DNA of 64,000 nucleotides from Flavobacterium fluviale (GTDB lineage: Bacteria > Bacteroidota > Bacteroidia > Flavobacteriales > Flavobacteriaceae): assembly GCF_003312915.1 (NCBI RefSeq), contig NZ_CP030261.1, forward strand, positions 4,030,001-4,094,000, read 5' to 3'. Shown in pieces: positions 8,839 to 17,787 of this stretch. The notes under the pieces were generated by a model. The model made no database searches, was not told the origin of the DNA, and saw only the letters and a list, made by a program, of their open reading frames with translations. The position numbers and the translations under genes were made by a program. The first letter of the stretch is position 1; every line of letters starts with the position of its first letter.

Positions 8839-10242
8839 TTAAAATTTGAAATATTCTTTAGCGTTGTTGTATGAAATATCAGAAACTAATTTACCGATCC
8901 ATTCCATATCGTTTGGAAGTTCGCCTCTTTTGATTTCGTCTCCTAAAAGATTACATAAAATACGTCTGAAATATTCGTGTCTTGGGAACGATAAGAAACT
9001 TCTTGAGTCTGTAAGCATTCCAACAAAACAGCTGATTAAGCCCATATTGGAAAGCGCATTCAATTGTTTTGTCATTCCATCTTTCTGATCTAAGAACCAC
9101 CATCCAGAACCAAATTGTACTTTTCCGCGAACGCTTCCGTCATTGAAATTTCCAATCATTGTTGCCATAACTTCGTTATCAGCAGGATTCAGGTTATAAA
9201 TAATCGTTTTAGTCAATTTATCTTTACTGTCTAATGCATTTAAAAAGCCAGACAATTTTTGAGCCTGAGGATAATCTCCAATAGAATCCCATCCGGTATC
9301 TGGACCTAAGATTCTGTGCATACGTGCATTGTTGTTACGCAATGCTCCTAAATGAAACTGCTGTACCCACCCAAATTCGTGGTACGTTTCGCATAAGAAA
9401 ATTAAAACAGCACTTTGGAATTTCAATGCTTCTTCTGGAGACAATTCTCCGTTTTCTCTTTTCTTTTTGAAAATAGCATTGATTTCACTTTCTGTAAAGT
9501 TTTCGAAGTAAATCTGATCTAAACCATGATCACTCAACTTACATCCGTTTGCATTAAAGAATTCAATTCTTTTTCTTAATGCTGCAAGTAAATCATCATA
9601 AGTGTTAATTGCAAGTCCGGACACATCCCCTAATGTGTCCAGATATGCATTATAACCATCATTAGCAATTAAGATGGCTTTATCAGGTCTGAAAGCCGTA
9701 CTCATTTTGATTCCAACTGAATTGTTTGCGAATTTTTGGTGAAATTCTAACGAATCAATTGGATCTTCTGTAGTACAAACTAATTCAGCGTTTACTTTTT
9801 TAAGAAGATTCTGTGTGCTGTACGCCTGAGAATTTATTTTTTCTGAAGTTTCGATATAAATTTTCTCAGCAGATTTTTCATTCAGCAGATCATAAATATC
9901 AAAATAACGAGCTAATTCTAAATGTGTCCAGTGGTATAAAGGGTTACGCATCGTGTACGGAACTGTTTTTGCCCAGTTTAAGAACTTATCTTTATCTGAA
10001 CCATTTCCTGTTACAAACTGCTCGTTAATTCCTAACGTACGCATTGCACGCCATTTGTAATGATCGCCGTTGATCCATACATTCGTTATATTATCAAAAA
10101 TCTTATCTTCTGCAATAAACTGCGGATTAAGATGATTGTGATAATCAATAATTGGCTGATTTTTAGAATAATTATGATATAACTCTTCAGCGTATTTATT
10201 TTCTAATAAAAAATTGTCATGTATGAATGTATTTGCGCTCAT
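8839..10242 (-). CDS. uxaC: Uronate isomerase
   Basis: 467 residues, as usual for UxaC. It isomerises D-galacturonate to D-tagaturonate, and D-glucuronate to D-fructuronate. It is a member of the amidohydrolase superfamily; the first metal-binding motif is IDYHNHL (about 32-38). Typical UxaC blocks include NVWINGDHYKWRAMRT, WTHLELARYF and GSGWWFLDQKDGM. It starts the galacturonate branch of the operon and sits between kduD and kdgK. Confidence 0.95.
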   Translation of the reverse strand: MSANTFIHDNFLLENKYAEELYHNYSKNQPIIDYHNHLNPQFIAEDKIFDNITNVWINGDHYKWRAMRTLGINEQFVTGNGSDKDKFLNWAKTVPYTMRNPLYHWTHLELARYFDIYDLLNEKSAEKIYIETSEKINSQAYSTQNLLKKVNAELVCTTEDPIDSLEFHQKFANNSVGIKMSTAFRPDKAILIANDGYNAYLDTLGDVSGLAINTYDDLLAALRKRIEFFNANGCKLSDHGLDQIYFENFTESEINAIFKKKRENGELSPEEALKFQSAVLIFLCETYHEFGWVQQFHLGALRNNNARMHRILGPDTGWDSIGDYPQAQKLSGFLNALDSKDKLTKTIIYNLNPADNEVMATMIGNFNDGSVRGKVQFGSGWWFLDQKDGMTKQLNALSNMGLISCFVGMLTDSRSFLSFPRHEYFRRILCNLLGDEIKRGELPNDMEWIGKLVSDISYNNAKEYFKF

Positions 10243-10266
10243 GTCTTTTAAAATATAATTTGAGAA

Positions 10267-11058
10267 TTATTCTTCGTTTGAAGGTTTTCCAATTGTAGCA
10301 AGGATTCCACCGTCAACATATAAAATGTGGCCGTTTACAAAATCACTCGCTTTTGATGATAAAAATATTGCCGCTCCGGCTAAATCACTTGGGTCTCCCC
10401 ATTTTGCCGCTGGAGTTCTGCTAATAATAAAATCGTTAAACGGATGTCCGTCAACTCTAATTGGTTTTGTTTGTTCCGTTGCAAAATATCCTGGACCGAT
10501 CCCGTTGATCTGAACATTGTATTTTGCCCATTCTGTAGCCATGTTTTTAGTCAGCATTTTTAAACCGCCTTTTGCAGCAGCGTAAGCAGAAACTGTGCTA
10601 CGACCTAATTCACTCATCATAGAGCAAATGTTGATTATTTTTCCTTGTCTTCTTTCGATCATGCCTTTTGCAACATGCTTTGAAACGATAAACGGACTTA
10701 CTAAATCAATATCAACTACTTCTCTAAAATCTGAAACTTCCATGTCTAACAATGGAATTCTTTTGATGATTCCGGCATTGTTGATTAAGATATCGATTGG
10801 ACCAACTTCACTTTGGATTTTTTCAACCGCAGTTTTTACTTCTTGTTCGTCTGTTACATTAAATTTATACCCCACAGCATTGATTCCTTCTTTTTGAAGT
10901 TCAGCTACGGCGTCATCAATTTTTTGCTGAGATGAATTTCCGTTCACCACAATTGTAGCACCGGCTTCTCCAAGTCCTTTTGCCATTGCCATTCCCAGTC
11001 CGTGCGTACTTCCTGTAATAAGGGCTACTTTTCCTTTTATATCAAATAAGTTTGTCAT
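10267..11058 (-). CDS. kduD: 2-deoxy-D-gluconate 3-dehydrogenase / 2,5-diketo-3-deoxygluconate reductase, SDR
   Basis: 263 residues, classical short-chain dehydrogenase. The cofactor loop is TGSTHGLG (15-22), the NNAG block is at 93-96, and the catalytic pair is Tyr159/Lys163 (YAAAK). It reduces the diketo product of KduI to 2-keto-3-deoxygluconate. The gene starts 4 bases after the kduI stop, and the kduI-kduD pairing is what separates it from generic FabG-like SDRs. Confidence 0.93.
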   Translation of the reverse strand: MTNLFDIKGKVALITGSTHGLGMAMAKGLGEAGATIVVNGNSSQQKIDDAVAELQKEGINAVGYKFNVTDEQEVKTAVEKIQSEVGPIDILINNAGIIKRIPLLDMEVSDFREVVDIDLVSPFIVSKHVAKGMIERRQGKIINICSMMSELGRSTVSAYAAAKGGLKMLTKNMATEWAKYNVQINGIGPGYFATEQTKPIRVDGHPFNDFIISRTPAAKWGDPSDLAGAAIFLSSKASDFVNGHILYVDGGILATIGKPSNEE

Positions 11059-11062
11059 ATTC

Positions 11063-11902
11063 TTATCTTAAATCAGTGATTTTACAAACATCCATATCTC
11101 CGTAATCTAAGTTTTCACCTGCCATTCCCCAGATAAAAGTATAATTACTGGTTCCTGAGCCTGAGTGAATTGACCACGGCGGAGAAATAACTGCCTGATG
11201 ATTGTTCATCCAGATATGTCTTGTTTCCTGAGGCTGTCCCATAAAGTGACAAACAGCCTGATCTTGTGGAATATCTAAATAGAAGTAAACTTCCATTCTA
11301 CGGTCGTGTACGTGAGCCGGCATTGTATTCCAAACACTTCCCGGTTTTAATTCCGTCATTCCCATTTGCAATTGGCAGGTTGTAACAACACTTCCAATAA
11401 TCATTTGGTTTACGGTACGGTGGTTAGCTGTTTCCATTGTTCCCAACTGTAATTTATTAGCTTCTGCTAAACTTACTTTTTTAGTTGGATAAGCAGTATG
11501 TGCTGGTGCCGAATTCAAATAAAATTTAGCAGGATTACTGCTGTCATCACTTTTAAAAATAACTTCTTTGTTTCCTGCTCCGATATACAAAGCATCTTTA
11601 AAACCTAATTCATAAGTAGTTCCTTCTACCACAACAGAACCGCTTCCTCCTACATTAATAATTCCTAATTCTCTTCTTTCTAAAAAGTAAGGAGCTTTAA
11701 GCGGATCAATAGTTTCTAAAATCAAATCTCCTTTTACCGGCACTGCAGAACCTGCAATATATCTGTCGTAATGAGAATAAACCAATACCACTTCATCTTC
11801 CTGCATTAGGTCATCAATTAAGAATTCTTCTCTTAATTGTTGTGTATCATATTTTTTTACAGCTTCTGGGCTTGACGCGTATCTTGAACTATATTTTGTC
11901 AT
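11063..11902 (-). CDS. kduI: 5-keto-4-deoxyuronate isomerase
   Basis: 279 residues, a two-domain cupin. It converts 5-keto-4-deoxyuronate, formed from the unsaturated ends left by pectate lyases, to 2,5-diketo-3-deoxygluconate. The zinc ligands can be read as His197, His199 and Glu204 (PAHVHDRRMEVYFYL) plus His246 (SIHSGSG), the spacing known for this family. It is the first gene of the seven-gene operon, about 20 bases downstream of the predicted start of transcription. Confidence 0.96.
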   Translation of the reverse strand: MTKYSSRYASSPEAVKKYDTQQLREEFLIDDLMQEDEVVLVYSHYDRYIAGSAVPVKGDLILETIDPLKAPYFLERRELGIINVGGSGSVVVEGTTYELGFKDALYIGAGNKEVIFKSDDSSNPAKFYLNSAPAHTAYPTKKVSLAEANKLQLGTMETANHRTVNQMIIGSVVTTCQLQMGMTELKPGSVWNTMPAHVHDRRMEVYFYLDIPQDQAVCHFMGQPQETRHIWMNNHQAVISPPWSIHSGSGTSNYTFIWGMAGENLDYGDMDVCKITDLR

Positions 11903-11915
11903 AATTTCTATTTAA

Positions 11916-11937
11916 TGTAATCGATTGCACAAAATTA
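11916..11937 (-). promoter_or_regulatory. Promoter and LacI-family operator of the kduI operon
   Basis: On the minus strand TAATTTTG (11930-11937) is a perfect minus-7 box. The operator TGTAATCGATTGCA (11916-11929 on the plus strand) touches it on the downstream side. No convincing minus-33 box stands at 17-23 bases. The operator matches those at 2181 and 14943. Confidence 0.75.
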
Positions 11938-12000
11938 ATTTTTTATATTGAAAAACCATAATTCAAACCAAAATTTATTTCACTGCCGATCAATTTTTCT

Positions 12001-13317
12001 TTACAATTCTACTTTTTTCATTCTCGGAACCAGAATATGCATAATCAGCCAAGCCAATAAATACGAAGCTCCGCAGATACAGAACATAATGAAATATCCT
12101 GTTTCGATTTTCCCCAATTTAGTATAGTACACAAACATGTTTTTCTGCACTACTAAAGTCAATAATATACCGCCAAGCGCTCCAAACATTCCTCCCATCC
12201 CTGTAACCGACGCCGTTGCTTTTTTTGGAAACATATCTGAAACAGTTGTAAAAATATTGGCGCTCCAGGCCTGATGTGCTGAAACCGCCAGACCAATAAC
12301 CAATATGGCAAACCACATATTTATTGTTCCTAAATATTGTGAAAACAAAACAGGAAGAACGGCAAATGCATAAATGAGCATACTGGTTTTACGAGCTTTG
12401 TAAGCAGGCCAATTATTGTTTATTAATTTTAACGGAAGCCAGCCTCCGCCAATACTTCCAACACTTCCTATCATGTATACCAGCGCACAAGGCCAGATAA
12501 TTTCTGTTGCTGTAAGTTTGTATTCTTTCATCAAAAAATCCGGAAGCCAGAAGAGATAAAACCACCAAACAGGATCTGTCAATAATTTACCAATTGCAAA
12601 AGCCCAAGTCTGGCGAAACGACAATAATTTAATCCACGAAACTTTTTCTTTTGATTCTTCTTCTACTTCTTCAATTTTATCAGAAGTAATATATTCTAAT
12701 TCTGCCTGAGACAGACGTTTTTGCTTTTGCGGGACTTCATAAAATAAAAACCATAGAACCAGCCAGACAAAACCAATTATTCCAGTTAAAATAAAAGCCC
12801 ACTGCCATCCATATTTTTCGGCAATAAACGGTACGGTTAAAGGTACAATTATAGCTCCAATGTTACTTCCTGAATTGAAAATCCCCGTTGCTAAAGCTCT
12901 CTCTTTCTGCGGAAACCATTCAGCTGTTGCTTTTATCGCTGCCGGAAAGTTTCCTGCCTCTGTTATTCCTAAAAAAACACGGGCAATTAAAAATCCACCT
13001 GTTCCTGTTGCCAGTGCATGTCCAATTGCCGCTAAACTCCATAATCCGGTTGCAATTGCATAACCTAACTTTGTTCCTAACTTATCAATAATTCCCCCTG
13101 CAACCAGCATTCCCAAAGCATACGCTATTTTAAAAGCCAGTTCGATATTCGAATAATCAATTACCTCCTGCTCTGGTGTCCAATGAAAAGCTTCTGCTAA
13201 AAAAGGCCGAAGGTAACTTATTACATTTCTATCCAGATAATTGACAGTTGTAGCAAAAAACACTAAACTGCAAATAGTCCAACGGTATTTTCCTATTGCT
13301 GCATTAGCTTGGTTCAT
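12001..13317 (-). CDS. MFS transporter, hexuronate (ExuT-like) family
   Basis: 438 residues, with about 12 hydrophobic segments. The start RWTICSLVFFATTVNYLDRNVISYL is typical of the anion:cation symporter branch that includes ExuT, as is EAGNFPAAIKATAEWFPQKERA. It probably imports galacturonate or a related uronate across the inner membrane. It follows the second MFS gene by 47 bases on the same strand and is clearly its paralogue. The two may differ in substrate (galacturonate against unsaturated digalacturonate or its products), but sequence alone does not show this. Confidence 0.88.
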   Translation of the reverse strand: MNQANAAIGKYRWTICSLVFFATTVNYLDRNVISYLRPFLAEAFHWTPEQEVIDYSNIELAFKIAYALGMLVAGGIIDKLGTKLGYAIATGLWSLAAIGHALATGTGGFLIARVFLGITEAGNFPAAIKATAEWFPQKERALATGIFNSGSNIGAIIVPLTVPFIAEKYGWQWAFILTGIIGFVWLVLWFLFYEVPQKQKRLSQAELEYITSDKIEEVEEESKEKVSWIKLLSFRQTWAFAIGKLLTDPVWWFYLFWLPDFLMKEYKLTATEIIWPCALVYMIGSVGSIGGGWLPLKLINNNWPAYKARKTSMLIYAFAVLPVLFSQYLGTINMWFAILVIGLAVSAHQAWSANIFTTVSDMFPKKATASVTGMGGMFGALGGILLTLVVQKNMFVYYTKLGKIETGYFIMFCICGASYLLAWLIMHILVPRMKKVEL

Positions 13318-13364
13318 GATGTGGTTTTGGTTTAGGTTGGTTAGTTAGTTTTGAGAAATCTTGG

Positions 13365-14834
13365 TTAGAGATTTGTAATCGGTCTGTATTTTGGAACCAA
13401 TGTTTTCATTACAATCCAGCCTGTTAAATAACAAACTGCACAGATTGAGAAGATGATAAAATATCCAGCTTCAATTCCTTTAAATCCCATGAAAACCATA
13501 TCTGTTTCTTTAGCATGATCAAACAAAACCCCTGATCCTTTATTAATTAATGTCGAACCAATTCCACCTGCTAAACCTCCAATTCCCGTAATGGTTGCAA
13601 TTGCTTTTTTAGGAAACATATCTCCAACGGTTGTAAAAATATTTGCCGACCAAGATTGATGCGCTGCACCAGCAATACCAATAATTATAACTGGAATCCA
13701 GTAACTAATATATCCTAACGGCTGTGCAATCAATGCTAACAATGGAAAAAATGCAAAAATCAACATCGCTCTCATTCTTCCTTCGTATGGATTCATTCCT
13801 TTTTTCTCTACGAAATAAGTTGGAAGCCATCCGCCGATAATTGACAATAAAGTAATCATATATAAAACAAACAATGGTAAGGCAGCTTGTGTAGAATCCA
13901 TTCCGTAAACAGAACTTAAATATGCCGGTGTCCAGAATAAAAAGAACCACCAAACACCATCTGTCATAAATTTTCCGAATGCGAATGCCCAAGTTTGCTT
14001 ATATTTGAAACACTCTAATAAAGACACTTTTGTAGTCGTTTCAGGAACGTAACCCACTAATTTACTATCGGCAATATCATCTTGCTGAATATAAGCTAAT
14101 TCATCTGCTGTTACTTTTGAATGTCTTTCTGGTTTATCGTACATAAACATCCAGAATCCCATCCATACAAATCCTAAAGCTCCAATAATAATAAATGACA
14201 TTTCCCAGCCAAATGACTTTGCAATAAAAGGAATTGTAATTGGTGCCGCTAAAGCTCCTACAGTTGCACCAGCATTGAAAATACTTGTTGCAAAAGCTCT
14301 ATCTTTTTTAGGAAAATATTCTGCTGTAGTTTTAATTGCTGCGGGAAAGTTTCCAGCTTCACCCACTGCCAAAACAAAACGGGCGAAAATAAAAAGAGCA
14401 ACACTTACATTGATTACCAATGCAGTATCACTTATAGTGCTGATTATTTCTTTTGAACCATGAAACCCTACAAACCATTCGCCTGTGATAATTCCTGAAG
14501 TTGCGATACCGCAAAATGCATGAAGACAAGCCCCTACAGACCAAATCCCGATTGCCCAAAGAAATCCTTTTTTAGTATCTAACCAGTCTACAAATCTTCC
14601 TGCGAACAATAGCGAAACTGCATAAAAAATAGAAAACAACGCTGTAATATTTCCGTAATCATTATTGGTCCAATGAAATTCTGGCGCGATAAAATCGCTC
14701 CAAGTCAGCGAAAGTACTTGTCTGTCCAAATAATTAATTGTAGTTGCAAAAAACAACAATGCACAAATACTCCAACGGTATTTTCCTGTAGATTTGACAT
14801 TCTCATTCACGGCAACAGTTTCGGTTTGATTCAT
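13365..14834 (-). CDS. MFS transporter, hexuronate (ExuT-like) family
   Basis: 489 residues and about 12 membrane segments, with RWSICALLFFATTINYLDRQV at the N-terminus and GEAGNFPAAIKTTAEYFPKKDRA at the conserved loop. It is longer than its neighbour because of an insertion between early helices (about 105-145, GIITGEWFVGFHGSKEII region). It leads the transporter unit and has a strong promoter with the LacI-type operator, so import is induced together with catabolism. Confidence 0.88.
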   Translation of the reverse strand: MNQTETVAVNENVKSTGKYRWSICALLFFATTINYLDRQVLSLTWSDFIAPEFHWTNNDYGNITALFSIFYAVSLLFAGRFVDWLDTKKGFLWAIGIWSVGACLHAFCGIATSGIITGEWFVGFHGSKEIISTISDTALVINVSVALFIFARFVLAVGEAGNFPAAIKTTAEYFPKKDRAFATSIFNAGATVGALAAPITIPFIAKSFGWEMSFIIIGALGFVWMGFWMFMYDKPERHSKVTADELAYIQQDDIADSKLVGYVPETTTKVSLLECFKYKQTWAFAFGKFMTDGVWWFFLFWTPAYLSSVYGMDSTQAALPLFVLYMITLLSIIGGWLPTYFVEKKGMNPYEGRMRAMLIFAFFPLLALIAQPLGYISYWIPVIIIGIAGAAHQSWSANIFTTVGDMFPKKAIATITGIGGLAGGIGSTLINKGSGVLFDHAKETDMVFMGFKGIEAGYFIIFSICAVCYLTGWIVMKTLVPKYRPITNL

Positions 14835-14901
14835 AGTAAGTGGGTATTATAGTTTTGTAATTTTTGGTAATCTCAACCTATAGCATTTACTTCTTTTTAA
14901 A

Positions 14902-14927
14902 AATGTTAAAATCAATATTTTAACATT
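14902..14927 (-). promoter_or_regulatory. Perfect hairpin in the leader of the MFS transporter unit
   Basis: An 11-base perfect stem AATGTTAAAAT/ATTTTAACATT with a four-base loop lies between the predicted start of transcription (about 14950) and the ATG (14834). As DNA it is also an interrupted palindrome that could bind a second regulator. The AT-rich stem and absent T-run argue against a terminator. Confidence 0.5.
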
Positions 14928-14942
14928 CACTGAAAGAAATAA

Positions 14943-14987
14943 TGTAATCGATTGCACAAATATAGTTTTTAATCTCTACAATCCAAA
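14943..14987 (-). promoter_or_regulatory. Promoter and LacI-family operator of the MFS transporter unit
   Basis: Minus strand: TTTG (14984-14987), 19 bases, TATATTTG (14957-14964), both perfect. The operator TGTAATCGATTGCA (14943-14956) abuts the minus-7 box, exactly as at 11916. Confidence 0.82.
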
Positions 14988-15068
14988 TAAATTGTATAAA
15001 AAATTATTTTAACTATTTAAATAAACATATTACATAAAAAAAAGAATACAAAATTACACATTAAACAA

Positions 15069-15076
15069 TATATTTG
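15069..15076 (+). promoter_or_regulatory. Possible minus-7 box for the esterase gene
   Basis: TATATTTG matches the minus-7 consensus, but no minus-33 box is found upstream and the leader would be about 160 bases. The rest of 14988-15240 is AT-rich, with no clear operator of the LacI type. Confidence 0.35.
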
Positions 15077-15240
15077 TTAAAACTTAAGAGGTGAAATTCA
15101 TCCTTTTTATGGGGTAAAATTGTCCTGTTGAAATGTCTTTCCAATCAATTTTATTCTAATTTTACTTTTTCGAACAAACGGTTGCATTTTTCACAACAAA
15201 AGCAAATAAGTATTTAAAAATCAAATAATTACAAAATAAA

Positions 15241-16179
15241 TTGAAAAATAAAACAACACAACTATTAAGAGGAATTACTTTGGGTTTTCTACTGCTTTCT
15301 GGAATATTTTCCAGCAGCGCACAGAATCAGGTAATTCCGTTATGGAATAAAATTCCAGACGAAATAAAAGCAGCAGATTATAAGGAAAAAGAAAGTATTA
15401 CTGACGGAAAACTGCAAAGTACAACTCAGGTTTCTATTCCAACTCTAAGTATTTTTCTTCCTAAAGATGCAAAGCCTAATCAAACTGCGGTAATCATTTG
15501 TCCCGGCGGAGGTTATATGCATTTAGCTTTTGATAAAGAAGGAACAAAAGTAGCCGAATGGTTCAACAGCTTGGGAATTGCGGCTTTTGTATTAAAATAT
15601 CGTCTCCCGAACGATTTGATCATGAAGAATAAAAATGTTGGTCCATTACAAGATGCCCAAGAGGCAGTTCGTTATGTAAGACAAAATGCAGCAAAATTAA
15701 ATATTGATCCGAATAAGATTGGAATTTTAGGTTTTTCTGCGGGCGGACATTTAGCTTCAACTCTATCTACTCACTATGATGATAAAGTTTATGAATCTAC
15801 ATATAAAGTTAGCGCACGCCCCGATTTTTCTCTTTTAATGTATCCTGTTATTTCAATGGAAAAGCAAATTACGCATAAAGGTTCGCAGACTAATTTACTT
15901 GGCAACAATCCGTCACAAGATTTAATTGATTCTTATTCAAATGAAAAGAAAGTTACGTCTCAAACGCCTCCAGCATTCTTAATTCATGCGACAGATGATA
16001 CAGTTGTTATACCAGAAAACAGTATTAATTATTATTTGGCACTTAAAAAGAACGGAGTTAAAGCGGAGTTACATTTATATGAAAAAGGCGGCCACGGTTT
16101 TGGATTAGGAGTAAATGACACTAGTAAATTCTGGACAAGAGATTGTGTAGAATGGCTAAAAGCTAATGGTTATAACTAA
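15241..16179 (+). CDS. Secreted alpha/beta-hydrolase, carbohydrate esterase-like
   Basis: 312 residues starting at a TTG (no in-frame ATG precedes it, and the signal peptide MKNKTTQLLRGITLGFLLL... ending SSSAQ begins here). The fold is that of the BD-FAE/acetyl-xylan-esterase-like hydrolases: oxyanion strand CPGGGYMHLA, nucleophile in GFSAGGH, acid in HATDDTVV, and catalytic histidine in GGHGFG. It probably removes acetyl or feruloyl groups from pectin or xylan side chains (inferred from location next to the uronate locus). It is divergent from the transporters and has no LacI-type operator of its own in view. Confidence 0.8.
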   Translation: MKNKTTQLLRGITLGFLLLSGIFSSSAQNQVIPLWNKIPDEIKAADYKEKESITDGKLQSTTQVSIPTLSIFLPKDAKPNQTAVIICPGGGYMHLAFDKEGTKVAEWFNSLGIAAFVLKYRLPNDLIMKNKNVGPLQDAQEAVRYVRQNAAKLNIDPNKIGILGFSAGGHLASTLSTHYDDKVYESTYKVSARPDFSLLMYPVISMEKQITHKGSQTNLLGNNPSQDLIDSYSNEKKVTSQTPPAFLIHATDDTVVIPENSINYYLALKKNGVKAELHLYEKGGHGFGLGVNDTSKFWTRDCVEWLKANGYN

Positions 16180-16186
16180 AAAATAA

Positions 16187-16218
16187 AAAAGGCAAAACTT
16201 TTACAAGTTTTGCCTTTT
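16187..16218. terminator. Bidirectional terminator
   Basis: A perfect 14-pair stem AAAAGGCAAAACTT/AAGTTTTGCCTTTT with loop TTAC separates the converging esterase and PepSY genes; A and T runs flank both sides. Confidence 0.85.
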
Positions 16219-16267
16219 GATCAAAAAAAAAAAAACAAAAAGGAATTTAAAAAACCATTTTTTTATT

Positions 16268-17710
16268 TTAAGCAGTAACTTCTTCTGCTGCGTTTCTTTT
16301 CAATTTCGGAGCAGGAATTGCTTTACTGGCTGTTTTTGGTTTCGATGCAGGTGTTTTCTTTTTGCCAAATTTTTGTTTTCCCCACCAAATAATAAATCCT
16401 GTAATAGGTAAACTGGCAGAAATTAAACTAGCGAGAAACGCAATAATTTTACCTGTCAAACCAAGAACGCTTCCTACGTGAATATCATAATTCATTCTTC
16501 GGATCTTATCTGGAATATTGGCTTCCATATATTTCCCAGAAAAAGGCGTTTTAATGGAAATCTCTTTCAAAGTCTGCTGATCAAAACTATAGCGGTCCAT
16601 GTTATAAAAAGTATGTCTCTGCTTGTAAACAAATGCACCAATAGGATCTGCAGGTTTAGAAGGAATACTAATCATGATTCCCGCTGCCTGAGGGTTTTCT
16701 TTTTTAATATTCAACAATAATTTATCGGCCGTTGTAATATTAAATGCCTTAACATTAGTTGTATCCGATTTTGGTGATTCGCGATTTTCTGTCAATGGTG
16801 TTCCACCTGAAGTTACCCAGTACAATGATTTGCTCCACCAGCCAAAACTCCATACTAAACCAGTTACGGAAATAAAAAACAGAAAAATACAGCTGTAAAA
16901 TCCGAACACATTGTGTAAATCGTAATTGACGCGCTTAAAACTTGCGTCCCATTTTATTTTAAAACTTTTATCTATAATTGATTTTATCCATTTTGTAGGC
17001 CACCACAAAACAATTCCAGAAATTAAAAGAAAAACAAAAATCAGAACCGCAACTCCTACAATTGGGCGTCCTATATCATACGGAAGCCATAAGGCACGAT
17101 GACCGTTTAAAATCCATCTGAAAAAATCTGGCGATTCTCCTCTAGAAAAGGTTTTAACATTCAGGATTTCCCCAGTATAAGGATTCATATAAACACTTAT
17201 AAAAGTCCCGCTTCTTCTTCCGCCTTTTCCTTTTTTACCTTTTTCTTTTCCTTTTTCATTCGGCTGCGCTTTTAAGTCCGACTTTGCTTTTACACTTTCA
17301 TTTTTAGCAAAGTTTTTTCTCTTATCGTCTCGTTTGCGTTCACCTCTTTCTCTCCCGCTTTTGCTGCCTTCTTCTTTTTTCTCCACAAAATAACCTACAA
17401 TAGCTGCTTCGTCTTTTTCTCCAAAAGTAACGCTGGCTGCATGTTTGTCTTTCATTTTCTTATCTGCAATTGTAACCAATTGAGATGGAAGCATAAATGC
17501 CTTTTCCTGTGGCTTTACAAAACGCCAGTCTTCAATAAAGTCCTTAATTTCATTTTCGAAAACATATATACAGCCCGTAAGACTGACAATCACTACAATA
17601 ATTCCAGATGCCAGACCAAGCCACAAATGGAGCCATGCCATAACACGCTTAAAAAGCGATTTTTTACTTTTTTTCTTAGTATTAGGTTTTGGTTTTGAAA
17701 AAGAAAACAT
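16268..17710 (-). CDS. PepSY-associated membrane protein (XusC-like ferric-siderophore utilisation protein)
   Basis: 480 residues. Four membrane segments are visible: about 28-52 (WLHLWLGLASGIIVVIVSL), about 215-235, about 265-285 and near the C-terminus (about 425-450). The WLHLWLGL start is typical of the PepSY_TM family, inner-membrane proteins linked to siderophore reduction or uptake. A periplasmic segment (about 112-168) holds a long Lys/Arg/Glu/Gly-rich insertion, and the C-terminal tail is also Lys/Ala/Pro-rich. It is the third gene after a TonB receptor and a DUF4374 lipoprotein, but a hairpin with a T-run stands before it, so it may be expressed at a lower level. Confidence 0.85.
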   Translation of the reverse strand: MFSFSKPKPNTKKKSKKSLFKRVMAWLHLWLGLASGIIVVIVSLTGCIYVFENEIKDFIEDWRFVKPQEKAFMLPSQLVTIADKKMKDKHAASVTFGEKDEAAIVGYFVEKKEEGSKSGRERGERKRDDKRKNFAKNESVKAKSDLKAQPNEKGKEKGKKGKGGRRSGTFISVYMNPYTGEILNVKTFSRGESPDFFRWILNGHRALWLPYDIGRPIVGVAVLIFVFLLISGIVLWWPTKWIKSIIDKSFKIKWDASFKRVNYDLHNVFGFYSCIFLFFISVTGLVWSFGWWSKSLYWVTSGGTPLTENRESPKSDTTNVKAFNITTADKLLLNIKKENPQAAGIMISIPSKPADPIGAFVYKQRHTFYNMDRYSFDQQTLKEISIKTPFSGKYMEANIPDKIRRMNYDIHVGSVLGLTGKIIAFLASLISASLPITGFIIWWGKQKFGKKKTPASKPKTASKAIPAPKLKRNAAEEVTA

Positions 17711-17742
17711 AATTGGATAGATAAATTGGATAAATAAAAAAA

Positions 17743-17778
17743 CCGTAAGTCCCCATATAAGAATAAGGACTTACGGTA
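17743..17778 (-). terminator. Hairpin between the DUF4374 and PepSY genes
   Basis: The stem ACCGTAAGTCC/GGACTTACGGT is followed, reading leftward, by a T-run. It lies inside the presumed operon, so it should act as a partial terminator or a 3-prime stabiliser of the receptor-lipoprotein message. Confidence 0.75.
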
Positions 17779-17787
17779 AAAAAAATA

